Below, piece after piece: positions 1-6,537 of a stretch of DNA of 11,359 nucleotides. Origin of the DNA: UMGS882 sp045598975. Lineage in GTDB: Bacteria > Bacillota > Clostridia > Oscillospirales > CAG-382. The stretch is taken from NCBI GenBank assembly GCA_045598975.1, contig JAZRVE010000106.1, positions 1 through 11,359 on the forward strand, given 5' to 3'. Under the pieces are notes generated by a model. It was not told where the DNA came from. It did not search any database and was given only the letters and a program-made list of their open reading frames with translations. The stretch's first letter is position 1, and each line of letters opens with the position of its first letter. The translations under genes were made by a program, and so were the position numbers.

Positions 1-15
1 TTTGTGCCTCTTTTC

Positions 16-47
16 GTCGCGCCCGCCGTCGTTTTGGTGGGCGCGAC
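16..47. repeat. GC-rich inverted repeat (hairpin)
   Basis: A 12-bp stem (GTCGCGCCCGCC, 16-27, against GGTGGGCGCGAC, 36-47, with one G-T wobble) closes an 8-nt loop, GTCGTTTT. There is no T tract after the 3' arm on the + strand. On the - strand the sequence after the stem is also not U-rich. It is a real inverted repeat, but its role as a terminator is unproven. Confidence 0.5.
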
Positions 48-56
48 CCCTGACCG

Positions 57-135
57 CGGGACTCTGCGGCGGTTGTTTTTGCTTGCGTATGCTCGCGGAT
101 TGGGTGAAGCGGCACGCTTCCGCGCGCAGAGTTCC
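57..135. repeat. Long-range inverted repeat with nested hairpin
   Basis: CGGGACTCTGCG (57-68) pairs with CGCAGAG-T-TCCCG (123-135), giving 12 base pairs with one bulged T. Inside lies a perfect GAAGCG-GCA-CGCTTC hairpin (106-120). The arrangement could fold as a branched RNA, but I do not recognise it as a known structured RNA. It may simply be repeat debris in an intergenic region. Confidence 0.4.
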
Positions 136-333
136 CGAAAACTTTTGCCAAACCCGCCCGCGTCGGACAGAGGCAGAGAGACGGATAGAACAACATCTTG
201 TATAGCCCGTCCCTTTGTGCATATCATCAATATCCGCCGCTACGCCGCCGTTTGCGCCATGTAATCCATCCGTGCCGCACGGTTGGGAGTATGCGCAAAT
301 CCTTGTCGGAGCCGCCGTGATAAGGCATGGCAC

Positions 334-398
334 CTCCGCAAAACGTCTTCCGTTTTGCGGAGAAGGGGGTCCGGGGCTGCTCCCCGGCAATCTTTTTT
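334..398 (+). terminator. Double-hairpin terminator of an upstream unit
   Basis: A perfect 12-bp stem (CTCCGCAAAACG, 334-345, with CGTTTTGCGGAG, 351-362; loop TCTTC) is followed by a second stem (CCGGGG, 371-376, with CCCCGG, 382-387; loop CTGCT). After CAATC comes a run of six T (393-398). The GC stem plus T run fits a Rho-independent terminator for + strand transcription entering from the left. The 5-nt gap between stem and T run is longer than ideal. Confidence 0.6.
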
Positions 399-400
399 GT

Positions 401-540
401 ACTCCTTTTTTCTCTTGTGAGAAAAAAGGAGTTTCTTTTCTTTCTCTTGTGAGAAAAAAGGAGTTTCTTTTCTTTCTCTTGCGAGAAAAAAGTAGGTTCC
501 TTTCTTTTCTTTTGCAAGAAAAAAAGGAGTTTCTTTTTCA
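401..540 (+). repeat. Array of four 32-33 bp palindromic AT-rich repeats
   Basis: Each unit is a hairpin of the form TTTCTC-TTGY-GAGAAA followed by AAAGGAGTTTCTTTTC. Loop tetramers lie at 415-418 (TTGT), 447-450 (TTGT), 479-482 (TTGC) and 512-515 (TTGC), so the period is 32, 32 and 33. The first copy is a perfect 14-bp stem (401-414 with 419-432). Later copies have shorter or interrupted stems. Each stem is followed on the + strand by a T-rich stretch, so each copy resembles a weak intrinsic terminator. The period is not a multiple of three and the reading frame shifts at each copy, which argues against a coding repeat. The same family occurs inverted at 11275-11359. Confidence 0.85.
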
Positions 541-590
541 AAAAATGTCGGAAAAGTGCCTTATTTCCTGCCTGTTTTCCACAAAAAAAG

Positions 591-619
591 TTGACTTTTC
601 AAAAAGGATGTGATATAAT
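591..619 (+). promoter_or_regulatory. Sigma-A promoter with extended -10
   Basis: The -35 box TTGACT (591-596) and the -10 box TATAAT (614-619) are separated by exactly 17 bases, and TG at 611-612 makes an extended -10 element. Transcription should start near 625-627. The -35 box lies inside a small palindrome, AAAAGT-TG-ACTTTT (586-599), and next to another, CTTTT-CA-AAAAG (595-606). Either could be an operator, but with A/T runs this common the evidence is weak. This is the only strong promoter I see for the eight following genes. Confidence 0.85.
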
Positions 620-645
620 AAAGAAGAAAGAAATACTATGATAGA

Positions 646-673
646 GGAGAGTGTCCCCCTGTCGGACGCCTCC
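646..673 (+). promoter_or_regulatory. 5' leader hairpin upstream of murI
   Basis: GGAG-(A)-GTGTCC (646-656) pairs with GGACGCCTCC (664-673) to give ten base pairs, including one G-T wobble, with a single bulged A and a 7-nt loop. It sits in the predicted untranslated leader between the promoter and the preferred murI start at 701. Its 5' arm contains the Shine-Dalgarno-like AGAGGAG (643-649), which has no usable in-frame start at proper spacing. It may affect mRNA stability or expression. If translation began at 638 instead, this stretch would be coding. Confidence 0.45.
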
Positions 674-700
674 GGAAATAGTATGAATCGAGGGAATCCC

Positions 701-1546
701 ATGTCACAGAAAAATCTTCCGATCGGCGTGTTCGACTCCGGGCTCGGCGGACTCACCGCCGTGCGCGAGATACGCACGATATTACCGGGCGAAAACCTCG
801 TCTACTTCGGCGATACCGGGCGATTGCCATACGGCACCCGCTCGCCGGAAAAGGTGCGGCAGTACGCGCTCGACGATATGAACTTCTTACTCACCAACCA
901 CGTCAAGGCCGTCTGCATCGCCTGCGGTACCGTCAGCTCCACCGCGCTCGATCTGCTTAAATCCACCTTCGACGTACCCATCATCGGCGTCGTCTCCCCC
1001 GCGGCTTCCCAGGCCGTCTCCCTTACCCACAGCGGCAAGATCGGCGTGCTCGCCACGCCCTCCACCATCCGCTCCGGTTCATTCGACCGCGCCATCCACG
1101 CCGTCGAGCCCGCCGTTTCCGTCAAGGGGATCGGCTGTCCCATGTTCGTGCCGCTCGTCGAAAACGGCTACATCAGCCCCGACGATCCCATCACCCGGCG
1201 CATCGCCGAAGAATACATCGGCGCGCTCGCCGATTTTGCCCCCGACGTGCTCATCCTCGGCTGTACCCACTACCCCATCATCCGCGGCATCCTTGAAGAC
1301 GTCGCCCATGCCGTCATCGGCGAAAACGTCCGCACGGTGGATTCCGGCAGTGCCGCCGCCATGGCGCTCAAATCCTATCTGACGCAGAACGATCTGCTCT
1401 CCGACGCCGAGGGCGAAGGCTCCGAAGCCTTTTTCGTCAGCGACGATCCCGAGGGCTTCGAGCGCATCGCTTCCCTGTTCCTCGGCAGAGCCATCGGCAA
1501 GGCAGACCGCATCGACATCGGCGATTTCCGCTTTGAGAAATCCTGA
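701..1546 (+). CDS. murI: Glutamate racemase
   Basis: MurI interconverts L- and D-glutamate in the cytoplasm without cofactor, supplying D-Glu for the peptidoglycan stem peptide. From the start at 701 the protein has 281 residues, normal for the family. The N-terminal motif PIGVFDSGLGGLT contains the conserved Asp12 and Ser13. The two catalytic cysteines are Cys75 (IACGT) and Cys188 (LGCTHYP), with His190 after the second and Glu154 in PLVENG. I chose ATG 701 because AGGG (691-694) lies 6 bases upstream and family homology begins just after it. ATG 683 and ATG 638 are in frame but have poor ribosome binding sites; 638 would add 21 unconserved residues. The first cysteine motif reads CGT where most MurI proteins have CNT. 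It is the first gene after the promoter and lies in an operon with gyrA, notable because MurI inhibits gyrase in some bacteria. Confidence 0.95.
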   Translation: MSQKNLPIGVFDSGLGGLTAVREIRTILPGENLVYFGDTGRLPYGTRSPEKVRQYALDDMNFLLTNHVKAVCIACGTVSSTALDLLKSTFDVPIIGVVSPAASQAVSLTHSGKIGVLATPSTIRSGSFDRAIHAVEPAVSVKGIGCPMFVPLVENGYISPDDPITRRIAEEYIGALADFAPDVLILGCTHYPIIRGILEDVAHAVIGENVRTVDSGSAAAMALKSYLTQNDLLSDAEGEGSEAFFVSDDPEGFERIASLFLGRAIGKADRIDIGDFRFEKS

Positions 1547-1568
1547 ACGCAAAGAAGGCTTATTTATC

Positions 1569-2252
1569 GTGAAAATACACAACAAACGCGACTACATGAT
1601 AAAAATCGCCGGCAAGCACTATTTTGCCTGCGACTACGTCTTTTCCAACGTCTACGGCGAGAGCGTCTTTTTCGACGACTCGGACGAACAGCCCGCGTCG
1701 CCCTCGCTCGTCTTTTCACCCGCCGAGAACAACACCGAAGAAAATCTACGCATGACGCTCCCCGAAACGCCGCTCGACACCCTATCGTCGCTTCCGGCAT
1801 GCACGCGGGAGATCAATTTCGCGTCCTCCGGCACGGTACTGCCCGTTTCGGGAGACGGCACCTACATCCGCTACGGCTCGGATCAGAGCCCCATGTGCAT
1901 CCACATCCGTCCCGACGGCAGTATTTCGGTCACGGGCGACGAGGAAGACCTCGCGGAGATCGTCTTTGAGGACGGCAAGACCAACCACATCGCCTTACAG
2001 GCATCCTTATTCAGCGAGGAATACGCGAACGATCCCGCCCTTTCCGATATCGGCTCGCCCTTTCATCTGTCGGTCTCGACGAGCGAGATCCGCAACCGCA
2101 TGACCGAAAACGGCGGCACGCTCACCATCCGCTATTCCATCGACGTCAACGGCATGCTCGCCGAAGTGTCCGACATTACCCTCACCGCCGACCGTCTCGG
2201 CAAAAAGTCCGGCAGACGCCGTTCGCCGGCAGAAAGGTCCGCACGCTCATGA
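1569..2252 (+). CDS. DUF1934 (YwiB-like) beta-barrel protein
   Basis: Protein of 227 residues from the GTG start. Residues about 80-200 match the DUF1934 pattern: an opening strand REINFASSGT, then IRYGSD, a D-G-S-I-S-V strand, a FEDGKTNHI segment, and the closing LTIRYSIDVNGMLAEVSDITLT. This family forms a small calycin-like cytoplasmic barrel of unknown function that is widespread in Firmicutes and often lies near cell-wall or argS-like genes. I chose GTG 1569 because GAAGG lies about 10 bases upstream. ATG 1533 overlaps the end of murI and has no ribosome binding site; ATG 1596 is another possibility. An acidic, proline/serine-rich insert (about residues 25-65) and a basic tail (GKKSGRRRSPAERSARS) extend beyond the usual domain. 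The stop overlaps the next start (ATGA at 2249-2252), suggesting translational coupling with the S41 protease. Confidence 0.8.
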   Translation: MKIHNKRDYMIKIAGKHYFACDYVFSNVYGESVFFDDSDEQPASPSLVFSPAENNTEENLRMTLPETPLDTLSSLPACTREINFASSGTVLPVSGDGTYIRYGSDQSPMCIHIRPDGSISVTGDEEDLAEIVFEDGKTNHIALQASLFSEEYANDPALSDIGSPFHLSVSTSEIRNRMTENGGTLTIRYSIDVNGMLAEVSDITLTADRLGKKSGRRRSPAERSARS

Positions 2253-3955
2253 AACACCGTCTGTTTTCTCTTGTGATCGCCTTTGTTCTTATCGCTTCTT
2301 TTACGCTTAACGCCTATGCCTACGTTTCCCCCTTTACCCACGGGGCGTCCCAAACGCCGGACGAGCCCGCCGGAAATCCCGTCACCATCGAGGACACGTG
2401 GGAGGCTTTTTACTCCCATCTGCCCGCTTTCCGTGCCGGTGAGTATCCCGCTCCCGCCGACTACGATTACATTGCCTTCACGCAGATCTTCGATCTGTAC
2501 GCCGACGCGCATCTGTACGAGTTTTCCAAAGAAGAGCTTTTGCAGAAATTTCTGTATGACCTTCTCGAAAAAAGCCCCGAGCTGTTCGACTACCTGCTCA
2601 ACACCCTGCTTGGCACCATGGATCCGTACAGCGCCTACTATTCCGCCGATTCCGGATTTCTGTCCGGCTACGCCGCTTCCTCCGGCTTCGGCGTCGTCAT
2701 CTCCGACGTCGGCGACGCACTCGTTCTGATCAACGTCCTTCGCGATTCGCCCGCCGAGCGGTGCGGACTGATGGTGGGCGACAGGCTGGTGCGCGTCATG
2801 GGCATGGACGTATCGGCACTGCCGCTCGGCGCTGTTTCCCACATGCTCCACGTGCCGTATCTGTACACCGGCGAACGCGACGAAAACGGTAAATACGTCA
2901 CCCGCAACCCGCTTGTGGAGATCGTCGTCGACCGTGCCGGCACCGAACTTTCCTTTACGCTCACACGTGAGATCCTGCAAGCGGATCCGTTGACCTACGA
3001 GTACTACGAGGAGACCGGCGTCGCCTACGTCGGCATCTCCGATTTTCTCGGCGACTATCTCGTTGAGGACTTTGCCGAGCTCATCCACGGCATCACCGAA
3101 AACGGCATCCGCAAACTGACGATCGACCTGCGCGGCAACGGCGGCGGCTCGTTTGACGCCGTGATGACCATGGCGGAGCTTTTCGTGCCGGCGGGAAAAA
3201 CCATGTGCTACCTGCGCACCAAGAATATGACCGAGCCGGAGCCTCTCGTCTCCGAAGGCGGCGGCGCCGTATTCGATTCCGTTTCGGTGATCGTGGACGG
3301 CGGAACCGCCAGTGCCGCCGAGTTGATGGCAAGCATCTTACGCCATTGCGTCGGAGCGAAGTTATACGGCGAGACCACCTTCGGCAAAGCCGTCGGGCAG
3401 ACTGTCTTCGATCTTTCGGAGACGGAATACGTCACCGTTACCACGTATGAAATCTTCGATGCCGACGGGAAAAGCTACAACGAGATCGGGCTGACGCCCG
3501 ACCTTGAAATCGGGAACGTCGAGCGGCTGTTCGACTTCCCCACCTCTCTCGCCGTGTTCAACCACACCAACTACAAGACCATCGAGCCCGGCGTTTACAG
3601 CGACGCCTGCCTTGCCCTCGAACAGCGGCTGGCGCTCGTCGGCTATCTGCGCGACGCACAGGCGGACGGCATCTGGGACGAAAACACCCGTCTTGCCTTA
3701 CTCGTTTTCCAGAACGCCAACATGGGAAGCGGCACGGGAACGCTCGACGACAGGACCGTCACCGTCATCACCAACGTCATCAACAGCTACAAGGCGCGCA
3801 CCTACTATGAGGACACCCAGCTCGAAGCCGCGCTGTTATACCACTCGTCCTTCGATCAGACAAAGCGTCTGAAAGAGGAAAAGAAAAAACTCGCCGCTTC
3901 CGAAAAGGCACACATCGAAGAAGCCTACGCCCGCATGGAAGCCCTGACCGAATAA
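2249..3955 (+). CDS. S41 carboxy-terminal processing protease with PG-binding domain
   Basis: Exported serine protease of the CtpA/CtpB type, 568 residues. Residues 1-24 form a clear signal peptide (KHR, hydrophobic core LFSLVIAFVLIASF, likely cleavage after NAYA). A PDZ domain spans about 145-240 (SGFGVVI, DSPAERCGLMVGDRLV). The S41 catalytic domain spans about 257-421, with LTIDLRGNGGGS, nucleophile Ser355 (GGTASAAE), general base Lys380 (TTFGKAVGQ) and Gln384. Their spacing (25 and 29) equals that of the Ser-Lys-Gln triad described for B. subtilis CtpB. A peptidoglycan-binding-1-like domain lies at about 450-512 (ALEQRLALVGYL, ADGIWDENTRLALLVFQ). The tail, 520-568, is charged and probably helical. 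CtpB-type proteases cut exported regulatory proteins; the substrate here is unknown. ATG 2249 overlaps the DUF1934 stop. Two TAA codons end the gene in tandem. The gyrA start lies 50 bases downstream, with no clear promoter between. Confidence 0.93.
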   Translation: MKHRLFSLVIAFVLIASFTLNAYAYVSPFTHGASQTPDEPAGNPVTIEDTWEAFYSHLPAFRAGEYPAPADYDYIAFTQIFDLYADAHLYEFSKEELLQKFLYDLLEKSPELFDYLLNTLLGTMDPYSAYYSADSGFLSGYAASSGFGVVISDVGDALVLINVLRDSPAERCGLMVGDRLVRVMGMDVSALPLGAVSHMLHVPYLYTGERDENGKYVTRNPLVEIVVDRAGTELSFTLTREILQADPLTYEYYEETGVAYVGISDFLGDYLVEDFAELIHGITENGIRKLTIDLRGNGGGSFDAVMTMAELFVPAGKTMCYLRTKNMTEPEPLVSEGGGAVFDSVSVIVDGGTASAAELMASILRHCVGAKLYGETTFGKAVGQTVFDLSETEYVTVTTYEIFDADGKSYNEIGLTPDLEIGNVERLFDFPTSLAVFNHTNYKTIEPGVYSDACLALEQRLALVGYLRDAQADGIWDENTRLALLVFQNANMGSGTGTLDDRTVTVITNVINSYKARTYYEDTQLEAALLYHSSFDQTKRLKEEKKKLAASEKAHIEEAYARMEALTE

Positions 3956-4005
3956 TAAACGATCATCCGATCTTTCACCGAATTCCCGCGAAAAGGAGAA
4001 CCGTC

Positions 4006-6534
4006 ATGGAAGAAACCAACAACCTTGTCAAGAACATCACACAGGTAGAGCTTGCCGGAGAGGTCAAGCGCTCGTTCATCGACTATGCCATGTCCGTCAT
4101 CGTCGACCGTGCGCTGCCGGACGTGCGCGACGGCTTAAAGCCGGTACACCGCCGCATCCTCTACGCCATGAACGAGGACGGGCTGACCTACAACAAGCCC
4201 TTCCGCAAATCGGCGACCACCGTCGGTAACGTGCTCGGTCACTATCACCCGCACGGCGACGCCACGGTCTACGACGCGCTCGTGCGTCTTGCCCAGCCCT
4301 TCTCCCTTCGCTACCCGCTCGTGGAAGGTCACGGCAACTTCGGCAACATCGACGGCGACGGCGCCGCCGCTTACCGTTACACCGAAGCGCGCATGGCGAA
4401 GATCGCCGACGAAATGCTCGCCGACATCGACAAGGACGTCGTGGACTTCATGCCCAACTTCGACAACAAGCTCAAAGAACCGACCGTTCTGCCCGCCCGC
4501 TTCCCCAACCTGCTCGTCAACGGCTCGGTCGGCATCGCCGTCGGTATGGCGACCAACATCCCGCCGCACAACCTGAACGAGGTCATCGACGGTGCCATCC
4601 ATCTCATGTACCACCCCGACTGCGACATCCCCGAGCTCATGACCTTCATCAAAGGCCCCGATTTCCCGACGTACGCCACCATCCACGGCACGTCCGGCAT
4701 CTACGAAGCCTACATGACCGGCCGCGGCAAAATCTACGTCCGTGCGCAGACGCATTTTGAGGAAAAGCACAACCGCACCTCTATCGTCGTCACCGAAATT
4801 CCCTACGGCGTCAACAAATCCACCCTCGTTTCCAGCATTGCCGACCTTGTCAAGGACAAGCGTATCGAGGGCATTTCCAACATCACCGACGAATCCGGAC
4901 GCGGCGGCATGCGCATCGTCATCGACGTCAAGCGCGAATACAACGCCAACGTCATCCTCAATCTCCTTTTCAAATACACGCAGTTACAGGACACCTTCGC
5001 CGCCAACATGCTCGCTCTTGTCGACGGCGAGCCCAAAACGCTCAATCTCAAACAGATGCTGCGCCACTACATCGACCACCAGATCGACGTCGTCGAGCGC
5101 CGCGTCCGCTTTGACCTCGAAAAAGCCAAGCGCCGTGCGCACATCGTCGAGGGCTTGAAGATCGCCATCGACAACATCGACGAGGTCATCCGCATCATCC
5201 GTTTCACCCCCGGCGGCATTCCCGAAGTCAAGGCCAAACTCGCCGAGCGCTTCGAGCTCGACGACATCCAGACCACCGAGATCGTGCAGATGCCCCTCGG
5301 AAAGCTCTCCGGCCTCGAAATCGACAAGCTGCTCGAAGAACTGGATTCCCTGCACAAAAAGATCGAAGAACTGCTCGACATCCTTGCCGACAGCGGGAAA
5401 GTCCACGATATCGTCCGCGACGATCTGTTAGAAGTCAAGCGCAAATTCGGCGACGAACGCCGCACCAAGATCGAAGCCGTCGAAAACGAGATCTTACTCG
5501 AAGACCTCATCGAACGCAAGAACTGCGTCATCACCATCAGCCACGAGGGCTACATCAAGCGTATGCCCGTCGACACCTACACCGCCCAGAAGCGCGGCGG
5601 CAAGGGCATCACCGCCATGAACACCCGCGAGGAGGACTACGTTCAGGACGTCTTTATCGCCAACAGCCATCACTACATCATGATGTTCTCCAATCTCGGC
5701 AAGGTCTTCGTCAAGAAGGCATACGAGATTCCCGAGGCGTCCCGCACCTCCAAGGGTACCAACCTTGTCAACATCCTCGAACTCTCTCCCGACGAAAAGA
5801 TCACCGCCTACGTTCCGCTCGCCTCTCTCAACGAGGAGAACGTATACCTCACCATGGTGACCAAATACGGCGTTATCAAACGTACCTCCCTCGATCTGTA
5901 CCGCAACATCCGCCGTGTGGGGCTCATCGCCATCAACCTCGACGAAAACGACGAGCTGCTGTACGTGCTCAAAACCGCCGGCAACAGCAATATGCTTCTC
6001 GCCACCCACAACGGACTCGCCGTCTGCTTTGACGAAAACGACGCCCGTCCGCTCGGCAGAACCGCCCGCGGCGTGCGTGCCATCAATCTGTCGTCCGACG
6101 ACTACGTTGTCGGCGCCGTCTGCACAATGCCGGATGACGAAAGAAAGGTGCTCACCATCACCGAAAACGGTCTCGGCAAGCGCACCGACCTTTCCGAATA
6201 CTCGCTCCACAACCGCGGCGGCAAGGGTATGAAGTGCCACAACCTCAACGACAAGACCGGGCTTCTCAACGGCATCGCCCTTGTCAACGAAGAGGACGAT
6301 ATCATGATCATCACCGGCTCCGGCATGATCATCCGCACCCGCGTTTCGGAAATCTCCGTCATCGGCAGAACCGCCGCAGGCGTTCGCGTCATGCGCCTCG
6401 CCGAAGACAACGTCATCACCAATTTTGCCGTCGTCCGCCGGGAGGATATGCCGGACGATACCGAGGACACCGAGGAAGCCGACAACAATATCACGGAAAG
6501 CGCTCCGGAACAGCCCGCGGAAAGTCAAGAGTGA
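4006..6534 (+). CDS. gyrA: DNA gyrase subunit A
   Basis: Breakage-reunion subunit of DNA gyrase (A2B2), which introduces negative supercoils using ATP. The protein has 842 residues, usual for GyrA. The winged-helix/tower region carries DGLKPVHRRILYAM, HPHGD and the catalytic Tyr125 in AAYRYTEARM. The GyrA box QKRGGKG (528-534), which separates GyrA from ParC, opens a C-terminal beta-pinwheel; a second RGGKG lies at 737-741. The last 30 or so residues (REDMPDDTEDTEEAD onward) are strongly acidic. In the quinolone-resistance region the residue equivalent to E. coli Ser83 is Ala86, while Asp90 (E. coli Asp87) is conserved. AAGGAG (3993-3998) lies 7 bases before ATG 4006, a strong ribosome binding site. 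gyrB is not in this window, whereas gyrB and gyrA are adjacent in many Firmicutes. Confidence 0.98.
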   Translation: MEETNNLVKNITQVELAGEVKRSFIDYAMSVIVDRALPDVRDGLKPVHRRILYAMNEDGLTYNKPFRKSATTVGNVLGHYHPHGDATVYDALVRLAQPFSLRYPLVEGHGNFGNIDGDGAAAYRYTEARMAKIADEMLADIDKDVVDFMPNFDNKLKEPTVLPARFPNLLVNGSVGIAVGMATNIPPHNLNEVIDGAIHLMYHPDCDIPELMTFIKGPDFPTYATIHGTSGIYEAYMTGRGKIYVRAQTHFEEKHNRTSIVVTEIPYGVNKSTLVSSIADLVKDKRIEGISNITDESGRGGMRIVIDVKREYNANVILNLLFKYTQLQDTFAANMLALVDGEPKTLNLKQMLRHYIDHQIDVVERRVRFDLEKAKRRAHIVEGLKIAIDNIDEVIRIIRFTPGGIPEVKAKLAERFELDDIQTTEIVQMPLGKLSGLEIDKLLEELDSLHKKIEELLDILADSGKVHDIVRDDLLEVKRKFGDERRTKIEAVENEILLEDLIERKNCVITISHEGYIKRMPVDTYTAQKRGGKGITAMNTREEDYVQDVFIANSHHYIMMFSNLGKVFVKKAYEIPEASRTSKGTNLVNILELSPDEKITAYVPLASLNEENVYLTMVTKYGVIKRTSLDLYRNIRRVGLIAINLDENDELLYVLKTAGNSNMLLATHNGLAVCFDENDARPLGRTARGVRAINLSSDDYVVGAVCTMPDDERKVLTITENGLGKRTDLSEYSLHNRGGKGMKCHNLNDKTGLLNGIALVNEEDDIMIITGSGMIIRTRVSEISVIGRTAAGVRVMRLAEDNVITNFAVVRREDMPDDTEDTEEADNNITESAPEQPAESQE

Positions 6535-6537
6535 CCC

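Larger units (their letters stand above)
1..333. other. Intergenic region without a convincing gene
   Basis: No reading frame here looks like a protein. The open frames on both strands are arginine- and proline-rich or low complexity, have no ribosome binding site, and match no family I recognise. The region holds several inverted repeats (16-47, 57-135, and a small CCGTG/CACGG hairpin at 270-282). It is probably the 3' flank of a gene lying left of the window. A badly decayed gene fragment cannot be excluded. Confidence 0.6.

Noticed and set aside
401..540. CRISPR-like array
   Set aside because: The tandem units have no unique spacers; the intervening sequence is itself part of the repeat. 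No cas genes are present.
227..541. Open frame of 104 codons across the array on the - strand
   Set aside because: Same low-complexity repeat read in the other direction, then arginine-rich sequence through the GC hairpins. No ribosome binding site or family match.
215..613. Open frame of 132 codons across the repeat array on the + strand
   Set aside because: It runs through 32-bp non-coding repeats whose period is not a multiple of three, has no ribosome binding site, and overlaps the murI promoter. The lysine/phenylalanine-rich product is a by-product of the A/T repeats.
545..613. Small ORF (22 codons) starting at ATG 545
   Set aside because: The nearest AAGGAG is about 16 bases away and the frame overlaps the -35 and -10 boxes, so it would not be on the murI transcript.
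651..686. GTG-started leader peptide (11 codons) before murI
   Set aside because: AGGAG is only one base from the GTG, too close for initiation, and the peptide has no attenuator-like codon run.
5494..6528. Long antisense open frame (344 codons) opposite gyrA, and a similar one at 2132-3088
   Set aside because: These arise from the codon bias of the + strand genes. They have no promoter or ribosome binding site, and the opposite strand encodes clear conserved proteins.
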